Shown here piece by piece: positions 17,380 through 26,900 of a DNA stretch of 64,000 nucleotides. The DNA is taken from NCBI RefSeq assembly GCF_039524395.1, contig NZ_BAAAGO010000041.1. The stretch is one strand, 5' to 3'. The notes under the pieces were generated by a model. It worked only from the letters and a program-made list of their open reading frames with translations. It did no database searches and had not been told where the DNA came from. Source of the DNA: Micropruina glycogenica. Its GTDB lineage: Bacteria; Actinomycetota; Actinomycetes; Propionibacteriales; Propionibacteriaceae. Both the position numbers and the translations under genes were made by a program. Positions within the stretch are counted from its first letter, which is position 1. Every line of letters begins with the position of its first letter.

Positions 17380-18891
17380 ATGGCTGCTCTGTATGGCGAC
17401 TACACCCGGGACCGGGTGGGCATGTTCTTCGGGCTGACCGGGGTGCAGTTGAGCATCCTGGTGGTGGCGGCGATGCCGGTGTTGTGGGCGGTGAACGAGC
17501 GGCTGTGGGCCAGCGCAGGCATCGCGGTGCTGGTGTGGCTGGTGGTGTTCGTGCTGGCCGTGGTGCCGGTGCGTGGCCGCTCGGCGACCGGCTGGCTGCT
17601 CGGCTTGGTGTCGTTCACCGCCGGTACCGTGCTGCGGGTGTCCCGGTGGCGCTCCAAGCCGGCGCTGGGCGTGGCGGAGGACCTGGGTGAACCGGACCTG
17701 CCCGGCGTGGCGGCCGGGGTGCGGGTGCATGACGGGCCGCCGCAGGGTCCGTTCAACACGCGGCTGGCGATCATCCAGGACAAGGCGACCGGGGTGTGGG
17801 CCGCGACGGCGGCGATCAGTCATGCCGGATTGGCGTTGGCCGACAGTAGTGAGCGGGACAGCCAGGGCCGCGGCCTGACCGTGCTGCTGAACGCCTGCGC
17901 CCGCACCGAGTTGATCTCGGAGCTGATCCTGCAGGTGCGTTCGGTCCCCGATGATGGCGCGGAGCGTGCCGAGTGGATGGCGTCCCACACCGATGTGGCG
18001 GCACCGGAGTTGTCGCTGCGGGTGAACCGGGACATGGCGGGCATGTTGTCGAGGGCCAGTGTCCGTACTGAAGCGTTCGTCACCATCGTGGTGCCGGAGC
18101 ATCGGCTGGCTCGCCGAGCCAAGGAGTTCGGCCGCGGGGTGGATGGCCGGGCCCGGGCGATGCACATGCTGATGGCGGAAGTGGAGTCCCATCTGCGCAA
18201 TCAGATGGCGGTGCGGGAGGTGACCTGGCTCACCTCGCCGCAGTTGGCGACCGCGGTGCGGACCGGGTTCGCGCCGGGGGACCGGGCAGGCATCGTCGCG
18301 GCGTTGGCGCGTCGCGCCAACGGTGAACAGATCAACGCAGACGTGCCGTGGGCGCAGGCCGGGCCGGCCGGAGCGGAACAGGCGGTGCGGCACTACGCCC
18401 ACGATTCGTGGCATTCGATCTCGGCGGCGGTGAAGCTACCCGCCCGGGGCGCGGTGCTGGGTGCGTTGGCGCCGGTGCTGACTCCGGGGCAGCCGGGGGA
18501 GCGGCGCTCGCTGGTGACGGTGTTCCCGATCCTGCAGGCCACCGCCGCCGACCGTAAAGCCCGCAACGCCGAATGGGGTGCCGACATGTCGCAAACGTTG
18601 CGGGACCGGGCCGGGGTGAAAACCCGGGCGAAGGACCGCGAGTCCCAGGCCCGCACCCGCGGCCTGGACAGCAAACTGGCCGCCGGCCACGCCCTGGTCC
18701 GGCCCTACGCGGTGGCGTGCGCGACGGTGCCGGCCACGATGAACATCACCGAGTTCGGCTCCCACCTGGACGTGGCGATCCGCCGGGCCGGGTTCGCCCC
18801 GCTCCGGCTGGACATGTCGCAAGACGCCGGGTTCGCCGCAGCGAACCTCCCGCTCGGCATCTGCCTGCACCGCAAGGGGGCAGGAGCATGA
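17380..18891 (+). CDS. SCO6880-family conjugation protein
   Basis: A 503-residue protein that starts Y-G-D-Y-T-R-D-R-V-G-M-F-F-G-L-T-G-V-Q and has two close membrane helices (about 25-65), like VirB3/PrgI. A long soluble part follows that resembles the N-terminal region of VirB4. This arrangement is typical of SCO6880-type proteins, which precede a separate VirB4 ATPase gene in actinomycete elements, as here. I chose ATG 17380 after GGGAAGGAG; GTG 17377 is an alternative. Its stop overlaps the virB4 ATG. Confidence 0.85.
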   Translation: MAALYGDYTRDRVGMFFGLTGVQLSILVVAAMPVLWAVNERLWASAGIAVLVWLVVFVLAVVPVRGRSATGWLLGLVSFTAGTVLRVSRWRSKPALGVAEDLGEPDLPGVAAGVRVHDGPPQGPFNTRLAIIQDKATGVWAATAAISHAGLALADSSERDSQGRGLTVLLNACARTELISELILQVRSVPDDGAERAEWMASHTDVAAPELSLRVNRDMAGMLSRASVRTEAFVTIVVPEHRLARRAKEFGRGVDGRARAMHMLMAEVESHLRNQMAVREVTWLTSPQLATAVRTGFAPGDRAGIVAALARRANGEQINADVPWAQAGPAGAEQAVRHYAHDSWHSISAAVKLPARGAVLGALAPVLTPGQPGERRSLVTVFPILQATAADRKARNAEWGADMSQTLRDRAGVKTRAKDRESQARTRGLDSKLAAGHALVRPYAVACATVPATMNITEFGSHLDVAIRRAGFAPLRLDMSQDAGFAAANLPLGICLHRKGAGA

Positions 18892-20411
18892 CCCGCAGCC
18901 CTCGGACCGCCAGACGTGAGGGCCGCGGCGTGGACCGGCTGCTCGCCGACTTCGGCCACCAGGTGCCGTCCGTGGCCGTTGCCGAGCCGGAACCGAAACC
19001 GGAAAGGCTGTTTCACCCGGTGCCCCGTCGCGGTGAGCGCCGCCCGGATCGGGGCTGGTCCCCGGCGCCGGCGCCGCTGCTGCAGTACCGGATGAGTGCC
19101 GACCAGGCCGGTGTGTTGTGGCCGCTGGTGACCAACCCGTCACTACCGGCGCGCGGCGCCCAAATGGGCATCGACTACTTCTCCGGCGCCTCGTTTCACG
19201 CCGACCCCAACGGGTGGGTGCTCGATGAGGCCATCCCGGTGTCGAACCCGAACATGATCACCTTCGGCAAACCCGGCATGGGTAAGTCCGGCACCGTGAA
19301 AGCGTTCCTACTGCGCATGTTCGGCTTCGGCTACCGCGCCCTCATCCTGGGCGACGTCAAGGACGAATACGTACCGCTGTGCCACGCCGTCGGCGTTACC
19401 CCGATCGCCATCGGGCAAGGGCTGCCGGCTCGGATCAACCCGCTCGAGTTCGGCCCGCTGGCAGCAGGATGGGAGCAGCTGGACGCCAAGGAGGCCAAGA
19501 AGCGGGCCGCGGTCGTATTCGCCCGCTGGCTCACCCTGATCCGCGGCCTGGTCGGCTCACAAAAGGTCGGCCAATCCCCGGTGCCGTTCGGGCCCACCGA
19601 AGAAGTCGCCGTCGACGCCGCGCTGCGATCGCTGACCGGCTACGACGACGGCAACACCCGACTGGCCGAAACCACCATCCCCCGGTTGTGGCAGTTGCTG
19701 AACAACCCGCCCGACGATCTGGTCGAAACCTGCCGGTATGCGTCCCGGCGGCACTTCCTGGACGAAACCCGACTGTTGCGCGACGCCCTGGGCCAACTCA
19801 CCTCCGGCACCCTGCAAGGGCTGTTCGACGACCACACCAACATCGGCATCGACTGGAACGCCCCCATCCAATCGTTGTCGCTGTCGCGGCTCAGCGTGCT
19901 CGGCGACGAGGCGGTCGGGATGGCGCTGATGTGCCTCAACAGTTGGGGCCGGGCGATGCGCGATGTGGCCGCCCCCGCCGACATGCGGATCGTGGTCCGC
20001 GACGAATCCTGGAAGCAGATGCGGCTCGGCGTCGAAGCGGTGAAGAGTTTCGACGCCGACCTGCGGCTGTCCCGCACCGCCGGCGACATCCCGTTCTCGC
20101 TGTGCCACAAACCCTCCGACCTGCTCTCGGTCGGCGACGCCCACTCCCAAGCGGTCGCGATCGCCAAGGACCTGCTGCACCTGCACGACATCAAGATCGT
20201 GCACGGCCTGGACGTCAAACTCGCCGAGGAACTCCGCAGCCTGCTCGGCCTGCCCGACGTCGCCGTCAACCTGGTCACCGACTGGTGCCGGCAAGCCCCC
20301 GGCCGCGCCCTGTGGATCGTCGGCGAAGCCATGTTCAAAGTACGAACCATCTTGCACCCAGCCGAACGGGCACTCACCTGGACCAACACCTCCCTGGAAA
20401 AAGCGGCCTGA
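18888..20411 (+). CDS. VirB4-type conjugation ATPase
   Basis: A 507-residue ATPase. It has Walker A G-K-P-G-M-G-K-S at 127-134 and a Walker B-like region with the acidic V-V-R-D-E-S-W-K near 365-372. The family pattern L-I-L-G-D-V-K-D-E-Y near 148-157 and A-R-I-N-P-L-E-F-G near 175 are present. Family knowledge: VirB4 energises assembly of the type IV channel. The N-terminal VirB4 domain is supplied by the separate SCO6880-like gene, coupled to this one by ATGA. Confidence 0.9.
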   Translation: MTRSPRTARREGRGVDRLLADFGHQVPSVAVAEPEPKPERLFHPVPRRGERRPDRGWSPAPAPLLQYRMSADQAGVLWPLVTNPSLPARGAQMGIDYFSGASFHADPNGWVLDEAIPVSNPNMITFGKPGMGKSGTVKAFLLRMFGFGYRALILGDVKDEYVPLCHAVGVTPIAIGQGLPARINPLEFGPLAAGWEQLDAKEAKKRAAVVFARWLTLIRGLVGSQKVGQSPVPFGPTEEVAVDAALRSLTGYDDGNTRLAETTIPRLWQLLNNPPDDLVETCRYASRRHFLDETRLLRDALGQLTSGTLQGLFDDHTNIGIDWNAPIQSLSLSRLSVLGDEAVGMALMCLNSWGRAMRDVAAPADMRIVVRDESWKQMRLGVEAVKSFDADLRLSRTAGDIPFSLCHKPSDLLSVGDAHSQAVAIAKDLLHLHDIKIVHGLDVKLAEELRSLLGLPDVAVNLVTDWCRQAPGRALWIVGEAMFKVRTILHPAERALTWTNTSLEKAA

Positions 20412-20413
20412 AC

Positions 20414-21523
20414 ATGAAGGCGCTCGCATGGGTTGTGGCAGCAGTCCTGCTGTTCATCATGGCGGCTTCAGTCGGCATGATCACCGTCGGGACAGCCGCC
20501 GTCGTGCCCGCCATCACCGAGCAGGTCCGACTCGACCCGTGTAGCGCCATCGACCCCAGCAGCGCCACCGCGCACCTGTCCACCAGCCCCACGACGGGGT
20601 TCTCGCTGCCCAAGTGGGGATCGCCCCGACACCAGTCGCTGCACAGCGCCGCCCAAACCATCCCCGCAACGGTGAAGGCGCTGTATGTGGCGGCCGCGAA
20701 CCGCTACAAGATCCCGTGGCAACTGCTGGCCGGTATCGGCATGGCCGAAACCCGGCACGGCCGCAACAACACCACCAGCTCCGCCGGCGCCCAAGGACTG
20801 ATGCAGTTCATGCCCGGCACGTTCGCCTCCTACGGCGTGGACGGCAACGGCGACGGCAAGAAGCAGATCCACAACGACGCCGACTCGATCTTTTCCGCCG
20901 CGCACTACCTGGTCGCCTCCGGGGTGAAGAAGGGCACCAGCGGGGTCATCAAAGCTTTGTGGGCGTACAACCGATCCATCTCCTACCGCAACGACGTGCT
21001 GTATTACGCGTGGGCCTATGCCGGCAAGGGCGGCGTCGTGATCGACGCCGCCGACCCCGACGAGTGCCTGCCCGGCGATGAGGACCTTCCCGGACTGGAT
21101 GCACCACTGCCCGGTTTCGACGGAGTGTGCAAACCGTCCCACTCCAGCGCCGAACACGGCCTGCGCCGCACCGCAATCCGCGGGCTGCGCTGCATCCATG
21201 CCGCCTTCCCGCAGATCAAGTCGATGGGCGGACGACGCTCCTCGTCGTCCTCCACCTGCAGCTACTCCGACCACTGCAAAGGGTTGGCGGTCGACTTCAT
21301 GATCCCGAAATGGTCGACCAAGGCCGGCAACAGCTTCGGCTGGCGGGTCGCCCGCTGGGTCCAGGCCCACGCCAAAGCCTTGAAGGTCAAATACATCATC
21401 TGGGACGTCAAGAAGTGGAACCCGGCAGGCGGCAAAGGATGGCGCCCCTACCGGCACCCCTACGGCAACACCAACCCCACATTGGCCCACCGCAACCACG
21501 TCCACGTCAGCTTCAACAGCTAA
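20414..21523 (+). CDS. Lytic transglycosylase with C-terminal peptidase-like domain
   Basis: A 369-residue exported enzyme with an N-terminal membrane anchor (about 4-33). An SLT-type transglycosylase domain follows (about 85-190), with G-M-A-E-T-R-H-G carrying the catalytic Glu and S-A-G-A-Q-G-L-M-Q-F-M-P-G. The C-terminal domain (about 235-369) has the metal-ligand pattern S-D-H-C-K-G-L-A-V-D-F and, at the end, H-R-N-H-V-H-V-S-F, as in D-Ala-D-Ala peptidase-type folds. Together they would open the cell wall for the secretion channel (the VirB1/TcpG role). It starts two bases after virB4. Confidence 0.9.
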   Translation: MKALAWVVAAVLLFIMAASVGMITVGTAAVVPAITEQVRLDPCSAIDPSSATAHLSTSPTTGFSLPKWGSPRHQSLHSAAQTIPATVKALYVAAANRYKIPWQLLAGIGMAETRHGRNNTTSSAGAQGLMQFMPGTFASYGVDGNGDGKKQIHNDADSIFSAAHYLVASGVKKGTSGVIKALWAYNRSISYRNDVLYYAWAYAGKGGVVIDAADPDECLPGDEDLPGLDAPLPGFDGVCKPSHSSAEHGLRRTAIRGLRCIHAAFPQIKSMGGRRSSSSSTCSYSDHCKGLAVDFMIPKWSTKAGNSFGWRVARWVQAHAKALKVKYIIWDVKKWNPAGGKGWRPYRHPYGNTNPTLAHRNHVHVSFNS

Positions 21524-21547
21524 CCCATCACAGAACGGAGCAAGGTG

Positions 21548-22045
21548 ATGCTGCAGCAGGGCAGACGATCCGACCCCTACCCGCACACATGGGAGATCCC
21601 CGTCGGCATCGCTGCCGCCACGGTGCTGCTGGCGGTGCTCGGGGTGCAGGTCGGCCGCGGCCTGGCCAACTGGAGCGCTGGCCGGGGCTGGACCTGGCCG
21701 ACCGGGAAGAGCCTGTTCAGCAGCCTGCCCGGCGTGCTCGCCGGTAATGCGGGGGCCGGACTGACCAGTTCGGGGGAGTGGGCCAGCCCGACCCTGCTCA
21801 CAGTGTGGCTGGTGATCGTCGAACTGCTCATCGCCGCCGCCCTGGTGGCCGCCATCACGTGGGGAATGCGGCGCTGGGGACCGCAACGGATGAAAGGCAT
21901 GGCCAGCGCCGAACAGGCCGAAACAACGCTCGGGCTAACCCGGCTCCGCAAGGTCCGCCGCATCATCCGGCCCGACCTGTACGGACCGGGCCACACCCCC
22001 ACCCACCAACACGGAGGACACGATGGATACCACCCCACGGCGTGA
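21548..22045 (+). CDS. Two-helix membrane protein of the transfer operon
   Basis: A 165-residue protein with a hydrophilic start, a membrane helix at about 20-38, a Trp-rich loop (W-S-A-G-R-G-W-T-W-P) and a second helix at about 85-103, followed by a basic, His-rich tail. This is the topology of the N-terminal anchor of VirD4/TraG proteins, which the coupling protein at 25380 lacks. It may therefore supply that anchor in trans; this is inference. ATG 21548 (or GTG 21545) follows ACGGAG. Confidence 0.7.
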   Translation: MLQQGRRSDPYPHTWEIPVGIAAATVLLAVLGVQVGRGLANWSAGRGWTWPTGKSLFSSLPGVLAGNAGAGLTSSGEWASPTLLTVWLVIVELLIAAALVAAITWGMRRWGPQRMKGMASAEQAETTLGLTRLRKVRRIIRPDLYGPGHTPTHQHGGHDGYHPTA

Positions 22046-24227
22046 CGTGCCGGCCCGCAGCGACACCTCAGCCGAACTGACCACGCTCCGCATCGTCGCC
22101 CTCGACGCCTGGGCCGACCAGCAGTACGCGGCCAGCATCGACAATCCTGATGCTTCCGTCGTCGCGGCTGCCGCCGGGCTGTACCGGTTGGGCCACGACA
22201 CCCTCACCGAACTGACCGACGTGCTCGATCGTGCCCCCACCGTCGCTGAACATTGGGACGCCTACCGCGCCGGCCTGGAAACCTTCGGATACCGCTGGGA
22301 CGAGACCAGCTTCACCGTCACCAAGGTGGCGACACCACCAACCGGCAGCCGCAGCGACGACTATCCCTCGACCGAGCAGGTGTTCGTCGACGCAGCTGAT
22401 GCGCAGGTGCGGGCCGTCGCAGAACTCCTGAGCGGACGGCTGGTGGCCGAGATGGGTGGCACCGGCGTGTTGCAGATCGAACTGGGAGAACCAGCCAACC
22501 CTGCTGATCCCTTCGACCGGGCCGGTATCGACCCGCCCGATGCGACCACCGCGGCCACCTGGTGGGTGGAACTCGCCGAGGGAACCGATGTGCGAATCTC
22601 TACCCTCGGTGTCGACACCGAGGCGGCGACGGTGGCCCGCTGGGTGAGGCACAGCCTCGATGAGATGCGCGCCGACCCCACGGCGCCGCGGCCCCCGACG
22701 ACATGGTTCCTGTCCGCCGACGAACTGGCCGCCACCCGCACCAAGATCACCAAACTCAACCAGCGCGCGGCGGCCAAGGGGTACACCGGCGACATCACGG
22801 TACGCGCAACCCCGGCCACCCGCAGCCACACCCCAGCCCCGGGTGCGCCGACGGTGACAGTGCACGGTTTCGAGGTGACCATCACCGGCCAGCCGCCGCA
22901 CTATCAGGGTTGGCAGTTCATCGCCGCCGTCGACACCGTGCCCGCCCCGGCCGGCAGCTTCGCGGTGCGCCGGGTCATCGAGACCGACAGCGGGAACATC
23001 ACCGACGCCCCCGACGACATCCGATGGCTGTTCGACGACCAACGACCCCGCTACGCCCTGCTGTACACAGCCACCGACACCGACGAAGGGCAGCCGCGCC
23101 GCATCGGGGTCTATGACACCGCCGAGCGCGCCGAGCAGGCACTGCAGCAGGCCAGCCGGCCAGGTGTCGTGGTGCGTTACCTGCCCGGCGCAGAGGACGG
23201 CAGCCTGGATCACGACAGCATCCGGGCGGGGGAATGTGACCATTGCCACACCCAACGCGGCCGCACCAGCGTGCTGATCGTGCGGCACCAGGACACCGGC
23301 GAGACCCGGCAGGTCGGACGCTCCTGTGTGAAGGACTTCCTGGGCTGGTCAACGATGCCGGTACTGATCGACCCCGAACAGGCGGATAAGGCGATCGAAC
23401 GCGGCAGCGGCATCGAGGGCCACAACTGGGACCTGGGCTCGGTGCTCACTTACAGCTGGGCGGTCAACGAAACCCTCGGCTGGGTACCGGCGGGCACCGC
23501 AGGCGAGCGGACCCCCAGCAAGGATCTGGTCGCCGAAGCGATCAGCGGCCACAGCCAACGCGCTGAGCAGCTGCGTGCCACGATCGGTGGCAAGCTTGCC
23601 GAGGGTGCCCAGATGGCGCCCCAAATCATCAGCGACCTGACCACCGCTTTCGCGGCCGCAGGCGGCGGCTACGAGGCTAACCTGGCGGCGATCCTGCGCG
23701 CCGGTGTGGTGCACCCGCGCAAGCATTTGGGTCTGGCGGTCAGTGCGGTCAACGCGTGGCACCGGCAGCAGGAACACGCCGCCGCCGACCAACTCCGGGC
23801 ACAGCAGCGCCTTGATGCAGCCGAGCGGGCCGCGCGCCAGCGGCACGTCGGCACGGTGGGGGAGCCGATCACGATGACCGGAACCGTCACGGTGAAACGC
23901 AGCATCGAGGGCTACCGGTGGAACAGCCCCAGCCAGGTGCTGCTGGTGGTGGACTGCGGCGACAGCGTGGCAAAAATGATCACCACCGCAGCCTGGGCCT
24001 ACCAGGTGAAACCCGGTGAGCAGCTGTCGGTGAAGGGCACCGTCAAAGCCCACGACACGTTCAACGGGGTGCCGCAAACGGTGCTGAAACGCCCCAAGCA
24101 ACTACCGCTGCCGCAGGAGCGGCCGGAACCGACCTGGGAGACGGTCACGCCGGTGATGCCGCAGTCCCGGTTTCAAGAGGCTCCGCTGGCGCCTCACCCG
24201 CCGCTGGCGCGGGGTCTAGGGATCTGA
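22023..24227 (+). CDS. Large unknown protein with zinc-ribbon-like and OB-like parts
   Basis: A 734-residue soluble protein that I cannot assign to a named family. Residues about 1-150 and 150-390 look like two globular modules. Near 400 a zinc-binding pattern appears (G-E-C-D-H-C-H-T-Q-R then R-Q-V-G-R-S-C-V-K-D-F). The C-terminus (about 615-705) reads as an OB-like beta domain (T-G-T-V-T-V-K, V-K-G-T-V-K-A-H-D). These hint at nucleic-acid binding, perhaps during transfer. The ATG follows CGGAGGA and overlaps the preceding gene by 23 bases. Confidence 0.7.
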   Translation: MDTTPRRDVPARSDTSAELTTLRIVALDAWADQQYAASIDNPDASVVAAAAGLYRLGHDTLTELTDVLDRAPTVAEHWDAYRAGLETFGYRWDETSFTVTKVATPPTGSRSDDYPSTEQVFVDAADAQVRAVAELLSGRLVAEMGGTGVLQIELGEPANPADPFDRAGIDPPDATTAATWWVELAEGTDVRISTLGVDTEAATVARWVRHSLDEMRADPTAPRPPTTWFLSADELAATRTKITKLNQRAAAKGYTGDITVRATPATRSHTPAPGAPTVTVHGFEVTITGQPPHYQGWQFIAAVDTVPAPAGSFAVRRVIETDSGNITDAPDDIRWLFDDQRPRYALLYTATDTDEGQPRRIGVYDTAERAEQALQQASRPGVVVRYLPGAEDGSLDHDSIRAGECDHCHTQRGRTSVLIVRHQDTGETRQVGRSCVKDFLGWSTMPVLIDPEQADKAIERGSGIEGHNWDLGSVLTYSWAVNETLGWVPAGTAGERTPSKDLVAEAISGHSQRAEQLRATIGGKLAEGAQMAPQIISDLTTAFAAAGGGYEANLAAILRAGVVHPRKHLGLAVSAVNAWHRQQEHAAADQLRAQQRLDAAERAARQRHVGTVGEPITMTGTVTVKRSIEGYRWNSPSQVLLVVDCGDSVAKMITTAAWAYQVKPGEQLSVKGTVKAHDTFNGVPQTVLKRPKQLPLPQERPEPTWETVTPVMPQSRFQEAPLAPHPPLARGLGI

Positions 24228-24246
24228 ACAGGAACGGAGAACAGCG

Positions 24247-25356
24247 ATGAACGACAACACCAACCCTCCCGTCGCCAGGGTCACCAGCCTGGCCGGACTG
24301 ACCGAACTCGTGCCCTACATGATCGGGTTCACCCCGGAGGAATCGATGGTGCTGATGGCCACCGTCCACGGCCAGGTGCAGGTCACCGCCCGTGTCGACC
24401 TGGTCGACGTCCAACCCGCCGGCCAACTCGAGGACCTGCTGGACCGGTTGACCGGCCGCTACCCCGACGCCACCTTCCTCACCCTCGCCTACACCGAGCA
24501 GGCCGACACCGGCTGGGCCATGATGCAACGCGCCAACGACCATCTCGGCGAGGACCGCACTCAGGTGAAAGTGCTGGTCACCGGCGACACCTGGTACGAC
24601 TCCACGGGTGCCAGCGGAGCCCTCGACCGTTACGGGCCGCTCGCTGTCCAAGCCGCCATGCATGGACTGCGCCGCGACAACCGCCGCAGTGACCTGGCCG
24701 ACCGGTTCCAGCCCGCCGTCATGACCGACACGATCCGGGGCGACATCCTGTCCGCCATCCATGCGCTGCCTGATCCGCATCGGCGGGACGAGGTGACCCG
24801 AATCGCTCACCAGCTGATCACTCAACATGTCGCCGACAGCGGCGCACACCTCGACACCGTCGACGCCGCAAAACTGGCGCTCGCCACCAAGACCACCAAC
24901 GTGGCCGACCTGGCGTTGAGCATGATCGGCGACCCGGCCGCCGCCGAGCAGCACCTGGCCCTGTGGGCCGCTGTGGTCAACCGGCTACCGGCCCAGCTGG
25001 TCGAGCGACCCCTGCAACTGGCCGGTGTCGCCGCCTGGGCCAGCGGGAATGGGGCAGTGGCCTCGATCACCGCCGAACTGGCCGACAAAGTCGACAACCC
25101 CACCGCCAACCCGATCCGCACCGTGCTCGAAATCGTGACCACCGCGGTGGTCCCCCCAACCCTGTGGCCTGAACTGCGTCAGGAGATGACCGCAGCGGCT
25201 GATCCGTCGGTACAGGCGCTGCTGAGTGGTGCCCAGCCCACCCCCTCGGCCCCCAACCAGACGTGGGAAATGGTGCACCCCCCCGGGCACACCGACCCGC
25301 GGCGACAGCCCCCCGCCCAGCCGGGCGGCAGCCCCGCTGTCGGCCCGGCAATCTAG
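24247..25356 (+). CDS. DUF4192-family protein
   Basis: A 369-residue soluble protein that opens with the DUF4192 hallmark, L-T-E-L-V-P-Y-M-I-G-F-T-P-E-E-S-M-V-L-M (about 17-36), followed by V-T-A-R-V-D-L. The family is widespread in Actinobacteria, often in plasmids and transfer regions, and its function is unknown. It lies in the operon between the zinc-ribbon protein and the coupling protein, 23 bases before the latter. Confidence 0.8.
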   Translation: MNDNTNPPVARVTSLAGLTELVPYMIGFTPEESMVLMATVHGQVQVTARVDLVDVQPAGQLEDLLDRLTGRYPDATFLTLAYTEQADTGWAMMQRANDHLGEDRTQVKVLVTGDTWYDSTGASGALDRYGPLAVQAAMHGLRRDNRRSDLADRFQPAVMTDTIRGDILSAIHALPDPHRRDEVTRIAHQLITQHVADSGAHLDTVDAAKLALATKTTNVADLALSMIGDPAAAEQHLALWAAVVNRLPAQLVERPLQLAGVAAWASGNGAVASITAELADKVDNPTANPIRTVLEIVTTAVVPPTLWPELRQEMTAAADPSVQALLSGAQPTPSAPNQTWEMVHPPGHTDPRRQPPAQPGGSPAVGPAI

Positions 25357-25379
25357 CGAATCGAGAGGGGAAGACGGAC

Positions 25380-26900
25380 ATGAAAGGGCGGGCTGTGGAC
25401 GCGGCTACAGAGGCGACTGGGCCCCGAATATTCCGCGGAATAATCGGTCGCCCGCGGGTGATGAAGCGAGGCTCGCGCGGGTTCGACCCCACGCAGGTCG
25501 GGTGGCGGATCGGGAAGGCAGTCGAACCGCAGGCTGGTGCCCTGTGGTGCCCGTGGGACCGGACCGCCGGGGTGATCGGCCCGCAGGGCTCCGGCAAAAC
25601 CCTCGACCTGCTCAGCCCCGCCCTGCTCGCCGCGCCAGGAGCTGCCCTTGTCACTCTCACCAAGACCGACGACCTTCTGCTCACCATCACCGCACGTCAA
25701 CACGATGAACGTCCCACGGTGGTGTGTGACCCGTTCGGGCAGGCTGACGGGCTACCGGAACTGATCTGGGATCCGATCGCCGGCTGCACCGACCCGGTCA
25801 CCGCAGAGCGGCGGGCGAAAGCGTTCACCGCCGGCACCATCAAAACCTCGGCACACACCAGTGGTGATGCGGCCGCCCGCTTCTACGCCGCCGAGGCCGC
25901 GAAGGTGTTGCAGTGCTACTTCCACGCCGCCGCACTCGGCGGCCACACCCTGGACCGGATGCTCGAATGGGTGGCACGCCCACTCACCACCCATGAGGCA
26001 GCCGAAATCCTGCTCAACCACCCCGGCTCGGCGCCGCTGTGGCACGGACTCCTGCAGGGTGCCCTGACCGGTGACGACCGAACCGCCGGCAACACCGTCA
26101 CCACCGTCCAACAGGCACTGTCGCTGTTCTTCCAACCCGAGATCAGGCGCCGCTGCGTGCCCGGGCCGGGCCGGCCCGCCACCAACATCGCCGACGTGAT
26201 CAATGCCGGCGGCACCTTCTATCTGCTCGGCCGCGACGACCCCTACGCATCAGCGTCGCCGCTGATGACCGCCCTGGCCGAACACATCCTCGACACCGCC
26301 CTGCAACTGGCCAACGACAGCCCGCACGGCAGGCTGTGCCCGCCGTTGCTGGCCTGCCTCGATGAACTGCCCTCCACCGCGCCCCTGCCGACCCTGCGGA
26401 CCCGGATGGCCAACGAACGCGCCCTCGGCATCAGCTTCATCTACGCCGCCCAAACCTGGCGGCAACTGGCCGCCATCTACGGCGAAGAGGAAGCCCGCGC
26501 CCTGTTCGGCCTGACCAACGTGCTGGTCATGTTTGGCGGCTCCAAGGACGTTGCGTTCAACCGTGAAGTGTCGGACCTGGTCGGCACCACCCGCGTCGCC
26601 CGCACCAACTGGAACCTGGGCCTGGCCGCCGGCCGCTCCACCGCCCACGGCGAAGACATGGCCATCCTGCGCCCCGAAGACGTCCGCCAACTCCCCGAGA
26701 AACACGCCTTGGTGATCGCCGAGAACTGCAAGCCGATCATCGCCGGCCTGACCCGCTGCATCGAAGGTAAACCAGGCAAAGACCTCCTCGAGCAGCAACG
26801 AGCCATCCGAACCAAATTGCAGAGCCGCCGCAGCGCCACGATCTCCGACAGGGCGCGGGCATTGGCCGCGCTCGCCGCCCAACGAATCGAGCAGCCATGA
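25380..26900 (+). CDS. VirD4/TraG-type coupling ATPase without a membrane anchor
   Basis: A 506-residue ATPase. Walker A G-P-Q-G-S-G-K-T lies at 67-74, followed by V-T-L-T-K-T-D-D-L, and a Walker B-like L-L-A-C-L-D-E-L-P near 320-330. Family knowledge: such proteins carry the relaxase-DNA complex to the channel. Unlike classic VirD4 there are no N-terminal membrane helices. The 5' end contains palindrome copy 4, encoding R-I-F-R-G-I-I near residue 18. ATG 25380 follows GAGGGGAAG; a start after the palindrome (GTG 25458 or ATG 25461) has a weaker ribosome site. The stop overlaps the next gene by ATGA. Confidence 0.9.
   Translation: MKGRAVDAATEATGPRIFRGIIGRPRVMKRGSRGFDPTQVGWRIGKAVEPQAGALWCPWDRTAGVIGPQGSGKTLDLLSPALLAAPGAALVTLTKTDDLLLTITARQHDERPTVVCDPFGQADGLPELIWDPIAGCTDPVTAERRAKAFTAGTIKTSAHTSGDAAARFYAAEAAKVLQCYFHAAALGGHTLDRMLEWVARPLTTHEAAEILLNHPGSAPLWHGLLQGALTGDDRTAGNTVTTVQQALSLFFQPEIRRRCVPGPGRPATNIADVINAGGTFYLLGRDDPYASASPLMTALAEHILDTALQLANDSPHGRLCPPLLACLDELPSTAPLPTLRTRMANERALGISFIYAAQTWRQLAAIYGEEEARALFGLTNVLVMFGGSKDVAFNREVSDLVGTTRVARTNWNLGLAAGRSTAHGEDMAILRPEDVRQLPEKHALVIAENCKPIIAGLTRCIEGKPGKDLLEQQRAIRTKLQSRRSATISDRARALAALAAQRIEQP
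25427..25444. promoter_or_regulatory. Palindrome copy 4, inside the coupling-protein gene
   Basis: AATATTCCGCGGAATAAT with CCG and CGG flanks. It has two mismatches in the left arm relative to the consensus and lies 47 bp inside the VirD4-like frame. A protein bound here would act as a roadblock within the operon. Confidence 0.7.
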
